Shown here: positions 16,072 to 27,586 of the stretch, one piece after another | How positions within the stretch are numbered: position 1 is the stretch's first letter | Layout: each line of letters begins with the position of its first letter | Source: Modestobacter caceresii | Lineage (GTDB): Bacteria; Actinomycetota; Actinomycetes; Mycobacteriales; Geodermatophilaceae | Length of the DNA stretch: 64,000 bases | NCBI RefSeq assembly: GCF_000761485.1 | Contig: NZ_JPMX01000127.1 | Coordinates: 28,201 to 92,200 of the forward strand | Reading direction: 5' to 3' | Notes under the pieces: generated by a model | The model's database searches: none | Told to the model about the DNA's origin: nothing | Seen by the model: the letters and a program-made list of their open reading frames with translations, nothing else | Made by a program: the position numbers and the translations under genes

Positions 16072-19000
16072 GTGAGCTTGCGCGGCGTGCTCGACGTCGT
16101 CCTGTCCGACGCCGGCGTTGCCTCGGTGGTGGGCAGGGCGGGCACGGCCGACCTGGCCGTCACCGCCCCGCCGTCGGTCCAGCCGCTGGTGGCCGCCGCG
16201 CTGGCGGCCCGGGCGCCCGGCGCGGACGTGCCGGTGCTGGTGGTCACCGCGGGGGAGCGGGACGCCGACGCGCTGGCGGCGGTGCTGCGCTGCTTCCTCC
16301 CCGACCGGCGGGTGGAGGTGTTCCCGGCCTGGGAGACGCTGCCGCACGAGCGGCTCAGCCCCCGCGCGGACACCGTCGGCCGCCGGCTGGCCGTGCTGCG
16401 CGACCTGACCCACCCCGGGGAGAACGGCACGGTCGACGTGCTGGTCGCCCCGGTGCGCAGCGTGCTGCAGCCGCTGGCCCCCGGGCTGGGCGACCTGGTG
16501 CCGGTGGAGCTGGCGCCGGGGCAGAGCGCCGAGCTCGAGGCGGTCTCGCAGGCGCTGGCGGAGGCGGCCTACACCCGGGTGGAGCTGGTCGAGAAGCGCG
16601 GGGAGTTCGCCGTCCGCGGCGGCCTGCTCGACGTCTTCCCGCCCACCGAGCCGCACCCGGTCCGGGTCGAGTTCTGGGGCGACGAGGTCGACGAGCTGCG
16701 GTACTTCTCCGCCGCCGACCAGCGTTCGCTGGACGAGCGGCCCGACCGGCTGTGGGCCCCGCCGTGCCGTGAGCTGCTGCTCACCGCCGACGTCCGGGCC
16801 CGCGCCGTCCAGCTGGGGGTCGACCACCCGGAGCTGGCCGAGGTGGCCGGCAAGCTGGCCGAGGGCATCGCCGTGGAGGGCATGGAGTCGCTGATCCCGG
16901 CGCTCATCGGTGGTCACCAGATGCAGCTGCTGACCGACCTGGTGGCCCCGGGCACGCACGTGCTGGTCTGCGACCCCGAGCGGGTGCGCAGCCGGTCCGC
17001 GGACCTGGTGCGCACCGCCGAGGAGTTCCTCGCCGCCTCCTGGCAGACCGCGGCCGAGGCCGGCCAGGCGCCGATCGACCTGGGCGCCTCCTCCTTCCGC
17101 GACCTCGCCGACGTGCAGGACGCCGCCCGGGGCCGGGGCCTGCCCTGGTGGACGACGGGCGCCTTCACGCTCCAGCCCGACGACGACGAGCAGCACGTCA
17201 CCCTGGACGCCACCGGGGTCGAGCGCTTCCACGGCGACCAGGCGCGCGCCTTCGACCAGCTGCGCAGCTGGGGCCGCGACGGCTGGCGGGTCGCGCTGAC
17301 CTTCGCCGGCCCCGGACCGGCGCAGCGCGCGGCCGACCAGCTCACCGAGGCCGACCTGGGCGCCCGGCTGGTGCCCGGCATCGAGACCGCGCCCGCCGTG
17401 GGGCCGACGCTGATCACCCAGGGCAACCTGGAGGCCGGCTTCACCTTCCCGGCCGTGGGCCTGGCGCTGGTCACCGAGGGCGACCTCACCGGCCAGCGCG
17501 GCACCTCGATGAAGGACGCCACCAAGATGCCGGCCCGCCGGCGCAACGCCGTCGACCTGGTGCAGCTGCAGCCGGGCGACCTGGTGGTGCACGAGCAGCA
17601 CGGCGTCGGCCGCTACGTGGAGATGGTCAGCCGCACCGTGCACGGCGGGCAGCGTGACTACCTGATCGTCGAGTACGCGCCGGGCAAGCGGAACCAGCCG
17701 CCGGACCGGCTGTTCGTGCCCACCGACTCCCTGGACCAGCTGACCCGCTACGTCGGCGGCGAGGCGCCCGCGCTGTCCAAGCTCGGCGGCGCGGACTGGC
17801 AGAAGACGAAGAACCAGGCCCGCAAGGCGGTCAAGCAGATCGCCGCGGAGCTCATCCGGCTGTACTCGGCCCGGATGGCGAGCAAGGGCCACGCCTTCGG
17901 GCCGGACACCGTCTGGCAGCGCGAGCTGGAGGACGCCTTCCCGTTCCAGGAGACGCCCGACCAGCTGGCCGCGATCGACGAGGTCAAGGCGGACATGTCC
18001 CAGCCGGTGCCGATGGACCGGATCATCTGCGGCGACGTCGGCTACGGGAAGACCGAGATCGCGGTGCGGGCGGCGTTCAAGGCGGTGCAGGACGGCAAGC
18101 AGGTCGGCATCCTGGTGCCGACGACGCTGCTGGCCAACCAGCACTTCAAGACCTTCTCCGAGCGGTTCGCGCAGTTCCCGGTGACCGTGGCGGTGCTGTC
18201 CCGGTTCCAGTCGAAGACCGAGTCCGACGAGGTGCTGCGCAAGCTGGCCGACGGCGAGATCGACGTCCTGGTCGGCACCCACCGGCTGCTGCAGCCCACC
18301 ACCCGGTTCAAGGACCTGGGGCTGGTCATCGTCGACGAGGAGCAGCGCTTCGGCGTCGAGCACAAGGAGTACCTGAAGAGCGTGCGGACGGCGGTCGACG
18401 TGCTGTCGATGTCGGCCACCCCGATCCCGCGCACCCTGGAGATGAGCCTCACCGGCATCCGCGAGATGTCCACGATCCTCACGCCGCCGGAGGAGCGGCA
18501 CCCGGTGCTGACCTACGTCGGCGCCTGGGAGGACAAGCAGATGGCCGCGGCGATCCGCCGCGAGCTGCTCCGCGACGGCCAGGTCTTCGTGATCCACAAC
18601 CGGGTGCAGTCGATCGACAAGGCGGCGGCGAAGATCCGCAACCTGGTGCCCGAGGCCCGGGTGGCGGTCGGCCACGGCCAGATGAAGGAGCACGAGCTCG
18701 AGCGGATCATGGTCGGCTTCTGGGAGAAGGAGTACGACGTCCTGGTCGCGACCACGATCGTCGAGTCCGGGCTGGACATCCCCAACGCCAACACCCTGAT
18801 CGTCGACCGGGCCGACACCTTCGGCCTGTCCCAGCTGCACCAGATCCGCGGCCGGGTCGGCCGTGGCCGGGAGCGGGCCTACGCCTACTTCACCTACGAC
18901 CCGTCCCGGCCGCTCACCGAGACCTCGGTCGACCGGCTGACCACCATCGCGCACAACACGGACCTCGGGGCCGGCATGGCGGTGGCGATGAAGGACCTGG

Positions 19001-19617
19001 AGATCCGCGGCTCGGGCAACCTGCTCGGCGGGGAGCAGTCCGGGCACATCGCCGGGGTGGGCTTCGACCTCTACGTGCGGCTGGTCGGCGAGGCGGTCAG
19101 CGACTACCGGGCCCAGGCGACCGGGGAGTCCCCGGCCGTGGAGCCGGCCGAGGTCCGGGTCGACCTGCCGGTCGACGCGCACCTGCCGCACGACTACGTG
19201 CCCGGCGAGCGGCTGCGGATGGAGGCCTACCGCAAGGTCGCGAGCGTCCAGGACGACGACCAGGCGCAGGCCGTGCTCGACGAGCTCACCGACCGCTACG
19301 GCGCGGCCCCGGCCCCGGTGCTCAACCTGCTGGCGGTGGCCCGCTTCCGTGCGGCCATGCGCCACCTCGGGGTCACCGAGGTGTCGATGCAGGGGCGCAA
19401 CGTCCGGGTCGGGCCGGTGGAGCTGCGCGAGTCCCAGGTGATGAAGCTGTCCCGCCTGGCCGAGGGGGCCACCTACAAGGAGGCGGTGCGCACCGTGTCG
19501 ATCAAGGTGCCGGTGGGCCCGGACCGGCGGACGCCGCTGCGGGACGTCGCCCTGCTGGAGAAGCTGCACGCGCTGCTGACCTCGGTCCTCGAGCAGCCCG
19601 TCGCCGTCGCCTCCTGA
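16072..19617 (+). CDS. mfd: Transcription-repair coupling factor Mfd
   Basis: The product has 1181 residues, normal for Mfd. The N-terminal UvrB-like part is followed by the RNA-polymerase-interacting domain (about residues 495-560, LQPGDLVVHEQHGVGRYVEM). The translocase motifs are Walker A in GDVGYGKTEIA near residue 655, DEEQRFGVEHKE near 755, TATPIPRTLEMS near 783 and the QIRGRVGRG motif VI near 925, followed by the TRCF C-terminal domain. Mfd pushes stalled RNA polymerase off DNA and brings in UvrA. GTG at 16072 is preferred over 16063 because AGGAG lies 8 bases before it. A -10-like TAACCT is near 16001. Confidence 0.97.
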   Translation: MSLRGVLDVVLSDAGVASVVGRAGTADLAVTAPPSVQPLVAAALAARAPGADVPVLVVTAGERDADALAAVLRCFLPDRRVEVFPAWETLPHERLSPRADTVGRRLAVLRDLTHPGENGTVDVLVAPVRSVLQPLAPGLGDLVPVELAPGQSAELEAVSQALAEAAYTRVELVEKRGEFAVRGGLLDVFPPTEPHPVRVEFWGDEVDELRYFSAADQRSLDERPDRLWAPPCRELLLTADVRARAVQLGVDHPELAEVAGKLAEGIAVEGMESLIPALIGGHQMQLLTDLVAPGTHVLVCDPERVRSRSADLVRTAEEFLAASWQTAAEAGQAPIDLGASSFRDLADVQDAARGRGLPWWTTGAFTLQPDDDEQHVTLDATGVERFHGDQARAFDQLRSWGRDGWRVALTFAGPGPAQRAADQLTEADLGARLVPGIETAPAVGPTLITQGNLEAGFTFPAVGLALVTEGDLTGQRGTSMKDATKMPARRRNAVDLVQLQPGDLVVHEQHGVGRYVEMVSRTVHGGQRDYLIVEYAPGKRNQPPDRLFVPTDSLDQLTRYVGGEAPALSKLGGADWQKTKNQARKAVKQIAAELIRLYSARMASKGHAFGPDTVWQRELEDAFPFQETPDQLAAIDEVKADMSQPVPMDRIICGDVGYGKTEIAVRAAFKAVQDGKQVGILVPTTLLANQHFKTFSERFAQFPVTVAVLSRFQSKTESDEVLRKLADGEIDVLVGTHRLLQPTTRFKDLGLVIVDEEQRFGVEHKEYLKSVRTAVDVLSMSATPIPRTLEMSLTGIREMSTILTPPEERHPVLTYVGAWEDKQMAAAIRRELLRDGQVFVIHNRVQSIDKAAAKIRNLVPEARVAVGHGQMKEHELERIMVGFWEKEYDVLVATTIVESGLDIPNANTLIVDRADTFGLSQLHQIRGRVGRGRERAYAYFTYDPSRPLTETSVDRLTTIAHNTDLGAGMAVAMKDLEIRGSGNLLGGEQSGHIAGVGFDLYVRLVGEAVSDYRAQATGESPAVEPAEVRVDLPVDAHLPHDYVPGERLRMEAYRKVASVQDDDQAQAVLDELTDRYGAAPAPVLNLLAVARFRAAMRHLGVTEVSMQGRNVRVGPVELRESQVMKLSRLAEGATYKEAVRTVSIKVPVGPDRRTPLRDVALLEKLHALLTSVLEQPVAVAS

Positions 19618-19637
19618 CCTCCCCGCGCACCGTCAGC

Positions 19638-19660
19638 GGTGATCAGGTCACCTGATCACC
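19638..19660. repeat. Perfect palindrome with GGTGATCAGGT arms
   Basis: Two 11-base arms (GGTGATCAGGT and its complement) flank a single C. It lies 20 bases after the mfd stop. The core GGTCACCTGATC recurs at 35126, and related GATCAGG/CCTGATC arms occur at 19704 and 35651. Confidence 0.8.
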
Positions 19661-19669
19661 GGCTGTCCC

Positions 19670-19691
19670 CCCGCACCAGCGTTGGTGCGGG
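19670..19691 (+). terminator. Hairpin downstream of mfd
   Basis: CCCGCACCA and TGGTGCGGG form a perfect 9-bp stem with a GCGT loop. It is flanked on both sides by GATCAGG-type palindromes, so the whole 19638-19720 segment is probably the mfd transcript end. Confidence 0.65.
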
Positions 19692-19703
19692 AGGACGGTC
19701 TTC

Positions 19704-19720
19704 GATCAGGCGACCTGATC
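19704..19720. repeat. Palindrome GATCAGG-CGA-CCTGATC
   Basis: Seven-base arms are separated by CGA. It is the second GATCAGG palindrome in the mfd-surA gap and lies 57 bases before the surA-like start. Confidence 0.75.
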
Positions 19721-19777
19721 CACGCTGGACGCGGCGGGGTGCGGCGTGGGTCACACCGGGTGTGGCACGCTCGCGCC

Positions 19778-20770
19778 GTGCCGCGCCGCAGACTCCTCGC
19801 CGTCCTGCTCGTGGGTGCCGCCGGCGTGGGGAGCCTGGCCGGGTGCCGCACCGACCCGGACGTCGCCGCCTACGTCGGTGACGAGCAGGTGACCGTCGCC
19901 GAGCTGGACGAGGCGGTCGACACCCGGCTCGCCGACCCCGACATCGCCGCGTACGCCGCCGGTGACGAGGTGGGCTACACCCGCCAGGTGCTGAGCCTGC
20001 GGGTGGGCGAGGAGCTCCACGACGAGGTGGCCCGGCGCTGGGGTGTCGAGGTGCCCGACGCCGACGTGCGGGTGCGGATCGTCGAGCTGCTCGGTGGCGC
20101 CGACCCGGAGGTGGTCTTCGCCCAGGTGGCCCAGCAGCAGGGCGCCAGTGAGGCCGACGTGGTGGAGAACGTCCGCCAGCAGCTGGTCCGCCAGCGCGCC
20201 GCGGTCGCCGCCGGGCTGGTCGAGCCCTCCGAGGCGGCGCTGCGCGAGCGCTACGAGCAGGTGGCCCCCGGCCTCGCGCAGGTCGAGCTCGGCCTGGTGA
20301 CGGTGCTCGACCAGGCCACCGCCGACGCCGTGCTGGCCCAGCTGACCGCCGACCCGGCCGGCTACCCGGCCGTCGCCGCCCAGTACGCCGGGCCGAACAC
20401 GCTGCCGCAGATCGAGCCCCGGGCACCGGCGGACCTGCCGGCGGTGCTGGCCGAGCCGATCGCGGCCACGCCCCCCGGACAGGGCTTCACCCTGGCGCTG
20501 CCGGAGGCCGGCGGGGTGGTGGTCGGCTTCGTCCGCGACGTCGCCGTCCCGACGTTCGAGCAGCTGCGCCCGCAGCTGGCCGACCAGGCTGCCGCCGAGG
20601 CGGCGGAGGCCGGCGCCGCACTGGTGGCCCGGGTGCGGGACGACCTCGACCTGGTGGTCAACCCCCGCTTCGGCACCCTGGAGGGCGGGCAGGTGGTCGC
20701 CGCGGACGACGGGGTGGTGCGGCTCCTCGAGGACGCCGGCGAGGACGCCGCGGGGCTTGCCGGAGACTGA
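19778..20770 (+). CDS. SurA/PrsA-like foldase lipoprotein
   Basis: The product has 330 residues and a GTG start. The N-terminus RRRLLAVLLVGAAGVGSLAGC is a lipoprotein signal with an LAGC lipobox, so the mature protein is anchored on the outer face of the membrane. A SurA-N-like helical domain (about residues 30-165, VAAYVGDEQVTVAELDEAV) is followed by a weak parvulin-like segment (about 165-260) that lacks a clear catalytic pattern. It may act as a chaperone for exported proteins rather than a proline isomerase. It lies between mfd and mazG, an order common in actinobacteria, with mazG starting 4 bases after it. Confidence 0.8.
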   Translation: MPRRRLLAVLLVGAAGVGSLAGCRTDPDVAAYVGDEQVTVAELDEAVDTRLADPDIAAYAAGDEVGYTRQVLSLRVGEELHDEVARRWGVEVPDADVRVRIVELLGGADPEVVFAQVAQQQGASEADVVENVRQQLVRQRAAVAAGLVEPSEAALRERYEQVAPGLAQVELGLVTVLDQATADAVLAQLTADPAGYPAVAAQYAGPNTLPQIEPRAPADLPAVLAEPIAATPPGQGFTLALPEAGGVVVGFVRDVAVPTFEQLRPQLADQAAAEAAEAGAALVARVRDDLDLVVNPRFGTLEGGQVVAADDGVVRLLEDAGEDAAGLAGD

Positions 20771-20774
20771 CCGG

Positions 20775-21698
20775 GTGCCCGTCGCGCTCCTCGTCACCGT
20801 CAGCCCCCGCCTGCCCGGACTGCTCGCCGCCGCCGGCTGGCGGGCGGTCACCGCCGCCCCCGCCGTGCTCGCGCTGCCCGGCGCCGCCGCCACCGCCGCG
20901 GCGCTGCGGACGGAGGGGATCGAGGTGACCGACGTCGCCGACCCGGCCGCGGCCGCCGCGGCGGGCCCCGGCGCCGTCCTGCTGGCCGCCCCCGAGGAGG
21001 CCGCCGGCTGGGAGGGCGTCCCGCGGATCGAGGGTGCGCCGGAGCCGCCCGGCGCGCGGCTGCTGGACGTCGTCGGCGTGATGGACCGGCTGCGCTCGCC
21101 CGGCGGCTGCCCCTGGGACGCCGAGCAGACCCACGCCACGCTCCGCGGCTACCTGCTGGAGGAGGCGCACGAGGCCTACGACGCGATCGTCGACGACGAC
21201 CCCGTGGCGATGCGCGAGGAACTGGGCGACGTGCTGCTCCAGGTCGCCTTCCACGCCCGGGTCGCCGCCGAGGCGGAGCCCGGCCGGCGGTTCGACGTCG
21301 ACGACGTGGCCGGTGACCTGGTCGACAAGCTGGTCCGCCGGCACCCGCACGTGTTCGCCGACGCCGGGCCGCGCGACGTCGCCGCCGTGGAGCGTGGCTG
21401 GGACGAGATCAAGGCGACCGAGAAGCAGCGCCGCTCGCCGACCGAGGGGGTGTCCCGCTCGCAGCCGGCCGGCTCGTGGGGCGCGGCCCTGGCCGGGCGG
21501 GCCGCGCGGGCCGGGCTGCCCACCCCACCGGCCGCCGAGCTGACCGCCGCCGACCCGGCCGAGCTGGGGGAGCAGCTGCTCGGACTGGTCGTCGCCGCCC
21601 GGCAGCGCGGGTGGGACGCCGAGGACGCGCTGCGCACCGCCGTCCGCCGCTACGCCGACGAGCTCGACGTCGCCGCGCACGCCCGCGCCGACGGCTGA
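20775..21698 (+). CDS. mazG: MazG family nucleoside triphosphate pyrophosphohydrolase
   Basis: The product has 307 residues. The MazG domain begins near residue 108 with GGCPWDAEQTHATLRGYLLEEAHEAYDAI and continues with REELGDVLLQVAFHA; the EExxE and ExxD acidic residues bind the metal. Such enzymes hydrolyse non-canonical NTPs to NMP and pyrophosphate and protect the cell under stress. The first 100 residues are Ala-rich and not part of the conserved domain. GTG at 20775 is chosen as start; a TTG at 20757 inside the previous gene is possible but less likely. It is probably co-transcribed with the surA-like gene. Confidence 0.88.
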   Translation: MPVALLVTVSPRLPGLLAAAGWRAVTAAPAVLALPGAAATAAALRTEGIEVTDVADPAAAAAAGPGAVLLAAPEEAAGWEGVPRIEGAPEPPGARLLDVVGVMDRLRSPGGCPWDAEQTHATLRGYLLEEAHEAYDAIVDDDPVAMREELGDVLLQVAFHARVAAEAEPGRRFDVDDVAGDLVDKLVRRHPHVFADAGPRDVAAVERGWDEIKATEKQRRSPTEGVSRSQPAGSWGAALAGRAARAGLPTPPAAELTAADPAELGEQLLGLVVAARQRGWDAEDALRTAVRRYADELDVAAHARADG

Positions 21699-21746
21699 CG
21701 TGCCCCGTCCGGGTCATCGCCCGACGCCGGTGCCCGTCCCGGCCCC

Positions 21747-21752
21747 TAGCGT
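21747..21752 (+). promoter_or_regulatory. -10-like box TAGCGT before the MscS-type gene
   Basis: TAGCGT lies in the 117-base gap after mazG, about 64 bases before the chosen start, and is followed by an AAGGAG ribosome binding site at 21800-21805. Confidence 0.4.
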
Positions 21753-21815
21753 GGACGGCGACCGGCCGAGGAGGTGCCCGGTCGCCCGCCCCGCCGACGA
21801 AGGAGCTCCCGCCGC

Positions 21816-23087
21816 GTGCCGATGACACCCCTGCACCCGTTCGCCGCCGCCGACGTCGTCACCGCGGCGCTGCCCCGGAGCACCTGGCTGCTGCTGCTGG
21901 TGGTCGCCGGTGCCGCGCTGGTGGCCTGGCTGGTCGCCGTCGCCATCGGCGCGCTGGTGCGCCGCTTCGCCGGGCCGTCGCCGGTCGCGGCGGACCTGTC
22001 CCGGCGGGGACGCCGGCCGCTGCGGGTGCTCCTCGTGCTGCTCGCGGTCACGCTCGTGCTGGACGCCGCGCCCGGGGTGGGCGACTGGCGCGACGTCGTC
22101 GTCCGGGTCCTGGGGCTGGTCCTGATCGGGGTGGTGGCCTGGCTCATCGCGGTCGCCGCGTTCGTCGTCGAGGACCTGGCGCTGGCCCGCTACGACGTCG
22201 ACGTCGACGACAACCGGCACGCCCGGCGGGTGCGCACCCAGGTCACGCTGATCCGCCGGCTGACCGTGGCGGTGATCGCGGTGCTGGCGATCGCCGGCAT
22301 GCTGCTGACCTTCCCCGCGGCCCGGGCGGCCGGCACCAGCATCCTGGCCAGCGCCGGGGTGCTGTCGGTGGTGGCCGGGCTCGCCGCCCAGACCTCGCTG
22401 GCCAACGTGTTCGCCGGGATGCAGCTGGCGTTCACCGACGCCATCCGGGTCGACGACGTCGTCGTGGTCGAGGACGAGTGGGGCCGGATCGAGGAGATCA
22501 CGCTGACCTACGTCGTGGTGCACGTCTGGGACGACCGGCGGCTGGTGCTGCCCTCCACCCACTTCACCACGACGCCCTTCCAGAACTGGACCCGCAAGGA
22601 GTCCGCCGTCCTGGGGTCGGTCGAGCTGGACGTGGACTGGACGGTGCCCCTGGAGGAGATGCGCGCCGAGCTCGACCGGCTCGTGGTGGGCAACGAGCTG
22701 TGGGACGAGCGGGTCGTGGTGCTCCAGGTGACCGATGCCGTCGGCGCCGTGGTGCGGGTCCGGGTGCTGGTCAGCGCCAAGGACGGCCCCACCCTGTTCG
22801 ACCTGCGCTGCCACGTGCGCGAGGGCCTGGTGGTGTGGCTGCAGCGCGAGCACCCCACCGCGCTGCCGAAGGTGCGCAACGAGGGCGTCGCCGGCCCGGA
22901 CGTCGCGCCGCCGCGCCGACCGGCCGCGGTCGACGACGGCGTCCGGCCGACCGGTGCGCAGGCCGGCCTGTTCACCGGGAGCGAGCAGGCGCGGGAACGC
23001 TCCCGGGCCTTCACCGGGCCCAGCGAGGCGGAGCTGGCCGAGCGGGCCCGGCTCGACGAGGAGTCCCGGGAGCAGCCACTCGCCTGA
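21816..23087 (+). CDS. MscS-family mechanosensitive ion channel
   Basis: The product has 423 residues. There are four membrane helices: about 20-45, 70-90, 100-120 and 145-165. The pore-lining region is SILASAGVLSVVAGLAAQTSLANVFAGMQLAFTD near residues 180-215, followed by the beta domain with VDDVVVVEDEWGRIEEITLTYV and LPSTHFTTTPFQNWTR, all typical of MscS. It should open under membrane tension and release solutes in hypo-osmotic shock. A charged tail of about 70 residues (from about 350) is specific to this subgroup. GTG at 21816 has AAGGAG 10 bases upstream; ATG at 21822 is the alternative. It runs convergently into the next gene. Confidence 0.88.
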   Translation: MPMTPLHPFAAADVVTAALPRSTWLLLLVVAGAALVAWLVAVAIGALVRRFAGPSPVAADLSRRGRRPLRVLLVLLAVTLVLDAAPGVGDWRDVVVRVLGLVLIGVVAWLIAVAAFVVEDLALARYDVDVDDNRHARRVRTQVTLIRRLTVAVIAVLAIAGMLLTFPAARAAGTSILASAGVLSVVAGLAAQTSLANVFAGMQLAFTDAIRVDDVVVVEDEWGRIEEITLTYVVVHVWDDRRLVLPSTHFTTTPFQNWTRKESAVLGSVELDVDWTVPLEEMRAELDRLVVGNELWDERVVVLQVTDAVGAVVRVRVLVSAKDGPTLFDLRCHVREGLVVWLQREHPTALPKVRNEGVAGPDVAPPRRPAAVDDGVRPTGAQAGLFTGSEQARERSRAFTGPSEAELAERARLDEESREQPLA

Positions 23088-25433
<2,346 letters not shown>

Positions 25434-25446
25434 GCCCGGGCACCAC

Positions 25447-26010
25447 GTGAGCACCGCCCGCACCCGCCGCGCCCGGCCCGGTGGCACCCGCCGCCGGTCC
25501 TCGTCGCGGCCGGTGCGGGCCGGTGCCCGCGGTGCGGCCGACAACCGGCCGGGTCGCCGCACCACCCGGCGACCGGCGCGCAGCACCACCCCTCGGCGCG
25601 GCCCGCGGTTCACCGGCCGGGCCGTGCTGCTGGGGGCACTGGTGCTGCTGCTGGCGCTGACGCTGGCCGGGCCGCTGCGCCAGTACGTGGCCGGGCGGCA
25701 GGAGCTCGCCGAGCTGGCCGCCGAGCAGCAGGCGCTCGACCAGCGCGCCGCCGACCTGCAGGCCCAGCTGGACCGCCAGGCCGACCCGGCCTACATCGCC
25801 CAGCAGGCCCGGGAGCGGCTCACCATGGTGCTGCCCGGCGACCGGCTGGTCGTCGTCGGGGACGCCGGCGACCCCGGGGACACCGCCCAGGACCCGGCCG
25901 GCAGCACCGCGCGGAACGCGCCCGTGCCCTGGTACGAGGGGCTGCTCGGCTCGGTCGCCGCAGCCGACGGCGACCCCTCGGAGACCGATCCGGGCCCTCC
26001 CGCAGACTAG
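25447..26010 (+). CDS. FtsB/DivIC-like septum formation initiator
   Basis: The product has 187 residues. A very basic, Arg/Thr/Pro-rich head of about 55 residues is followed by one membrane helix (AVLLGALVLLLALTLAG, about 59-76), then a coiled coil (about 82-120, ELAELAAEQQALDQRAADLQAQL) and the DPAYIAQQARERLTMVLPGD motif typical of this family. It should sit with FtsL and FtsQ in the division complex. It follows enolase after 13 bases. The GTG start has no strong ribosome binding site. Confidence 0.88.
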   Translation: MSTARTRRARPGGTRRRSSSRPVRAGARGAADNRPGRRTTRRPARSTTPRRGPRFTGRAVLLGALVLLLALTLAGPLRQYVAGRQELAELAAEQQALDQRAADLQAQLDRQADPAYIAQQARERLTMVLPGDRLVVVGDAGDPGDTAQDPAGSTARNAPVPWYEGLLGSVAAADGDPSETDPGPPAD

Positions 26011-26014
26011 GGAC

Positions 26015-26554
26015 GTGCACAGTCCCGACCCCGCGCCGGTCTCGCCGCCGGTCACCGACGCCGAGCGCGCCGTCATCGCCCGTCAGCTGGGCCGGCCGCC
26101 GCGCGCGCTGGTCGGCGTCGCGCACCGCTGCCCCTGCGGCCAGCCCGACGTCGTGGAGACCGCGCCCCGGCTGGAGGACGGCACCCCGTTCCCCACGCTC
26201 TACTACCTGACCTGCCCGCGGGCGACCGCGGCCGCCAGCCGGCTGGAGTCGGCCGGCCGGATGCGGGACTGGCAGGCGGAGCTGGCCACCGACCCGGAGC
26301 TCGCGGCCGGCTACCGGGCGGCGCACGAGTCCTTCCTGGCCACCCGCGACTCCCGGGACGTGCTGCCCACCCGGGCCAGCGCCGGCGGCATGCCCGACCG
26401 GGTCAAGTGCCTGCACGCCCTGGCCGGCCATGCCCTGGCCGCCGGGCCCGGGGTGAACCCGGTCGGCGACCGTGCGGTCGCGGAGATGGGGGAGTGGTGG
26501 GCGGCCGGACCGTGCGCCCAGCCGTCACCCCAGGACCCCGAGGACGTCCGATGA
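26015..26554 (+). CDS. DUF501 domain protein
   Basis: The product has 179 residues. The DUF501 core is clear: VIARQLGRPPRALVGVAHRCPCGQPDVVETAPRLEDGTPFPTLYYLTCP, followed by SRLESAGRM and GGMPDRVKCLHALAGHALAAGPGVNPVGD. The conserved cysteines and histidines (CPCG, TCP, KCLH) suggest a metal site, but no activity is known for the family. It starts 4 bases after the ftsB-like stop and overlaps ppx by 4 bases, so it is part of the operon. Confidence 0.88.
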   Translation: MHSPDPAPVSPPVTDAERAVIARQLGRPPRALVGVAHRCPCGQPDVVETAPRLEDGTPFPTLYYLTCPRATAAASRLESAGRMRDWQAELATDPELAAGYRAAHESFLATRDSRDVLPTRASAGGMPDRVKCLHALAGHALAAGPGVNPVGDRAVAEMGEWWAAGPCAQPSPQDPEDVR

Positions 26555-27501
26555 CCCGGGTCGCCGCGATCGACTGCGGCACCAACTCGATCCGGCTGCT
26601 GGTCGCCGACGTGCCCGTCGAGGGCGCGCACACCGACCTGCTCCGCCGGATGGAGGTCGTACGGCTCGGCCAGGGGGTGGACGCGACCGGCCGGTTGGCG
26701 CCCGAGGCGATCGAGCGCACCCGCCGGGTGCTCGCCGAGTACGCCGCCCAGGCCCGTGAGCTGGGTGCCGAGCGGGTGCGGATGGTGGCCACCAGCGCCA
26801 GCCGGGACGCCGCCAACCGCGACGAGTTCGAGGCCATGGTGACCGCGACCCTGGGCCAGCTGCCCGACGTGGTGACCGGGGTGGAGGAGGCCGAGCTCTC
26901 CTTCCTCGGCGCCACCGCCTCGCTGGCCGCCGCAGCACGGGTGCACGGTGCCGCGGCACCGCGGCCGCCGTACCTGGTCGTCGACATCGGGGGCGGTTCG
27001 ACGGAGTTCGTGCTCGGGGACGCCGGCGGGGTGCGGGCCGCCCGGTCGGTGGACGTGGGCTGTGTCCGGCTCACCGAGCGGCACCTGCGCAGCGACCCGC
27101 CGCCCCCGGACGAGGTGCAGGCCGCCGAGGCCGACGTGCGGGCGGCCCTGGAGCTGGTCGCCGCCGAGGTGCCGGTCGGCGAGACCGCGACCCTCGTCGG
27201 GCTGGCCGGTTCGGTGACCACGGTGGCCGCCCTGGCGCTCGGCCTCCCCGCCTACGACCCGGTCGCCATCCACGGGTCGCGGATCCCGGTGGGCGCCGTC
27301 CGCTCGGTGTCGGCCGGTCTGCTGACCGCGACCCGGGCGCGGCGGGCGGCCTCCCCGGTGATGCACCCGGGCCGGGTCGACGTGATCGGTGCCGGCGCCC
27401 TGGTGCTGCGGGTGGTCATGGACGCGTTCGACCTCGACGAGGTGGTCGTCAGCGAGCACGACATCCTCGACGGCATCGCCCTCCGCCTCGCGCGGTCCTG
27501 A
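26551..27501 (+). CDS. Ppx/GppA family exopolyphosphatase
   Basis: The product has 316 residues. The ASKHA-fold phosphate loops are present: AAIDCGTNSIRLLVADV at the N-terminus and YLVVDIGGGSTEFVLGD near residue 140. VGLAGSVTTVAALALGL near residue 215 is the third conserved loop. It is the short, two-domain form common in actinobacteria, which degrades polyphosphate or pppGpp. The ATG overlaps the DUF501 stop (ATGA). The stop codon lies inside a strong hairpin. Confidence 0.9.
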   Translation: MTRVAAIDCGTNSIRLLVADVPVEGAHTDLLRRMEVVRLGQGVDATGRLAPEAIERTRRVLAEYAAQARELGAERVRMVATSASRDAANRDEFEAMVTATLGQLPDVVTGVEEAELSFLGATASLAAAARVHGAAAPRPPYLVVDIGGGSTEFVLGDAGGVRAARSVDVGCVRLTERHLRSDPPPPDEVQAAEADVRAALELVAAEVPVGETATLVGLAGSVTTVAALALGLPAYDPVAIHGSRIPVGAVRSVSAGLLTATRARRAASPVMHPGRVDVIGAGALVLRVVMDAFDLDEVVVSEHDILDGIALRLARS

Positions 27502-27523
27502 CGCCGCCTGCGGCGTCAGGACC
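27494..27523 (+). terminator. Terminator hairpin overlapping the ppx stop codon
   Basis: GGTCCTGACGCCG pairs perfectly with CGGCGTCAGGACC around a CCTG loop. The ppx stop codon is in the left arm. Confidence 0.8.
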
Positions 27524-27529
27524 GTACGG

Positions 27530-27582
27530 CCCCCTTGCAGGGTCCCGCCGCGAGCTTGCGAGCGGTGGGGGCAAGGGGGTCC
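27530..27582. repeat. Dispersed hairpin element, copy 1
   Basis: CCCCCTTGC (27530-27538) pairs with GCAAGGGGG (27571-27579). The inner part, read on the minus strand, matches a segment at 42487-42521 at 31 of 35 bases by hand count. It lies between the convergent ppx and DUF4235 genes. Confidence 0.65.
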
Positions 27583-27586
27583 TTCT

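Noticed and set aside
15844..19569. Very long minus-strand reading frame opposite mfd
   Set aside because: It is the antisense shadow of a strongly conserved gene; its His/Gln/Arg/Gly-rich composition is typical of the reverse frame of GC-rich coding DNA.
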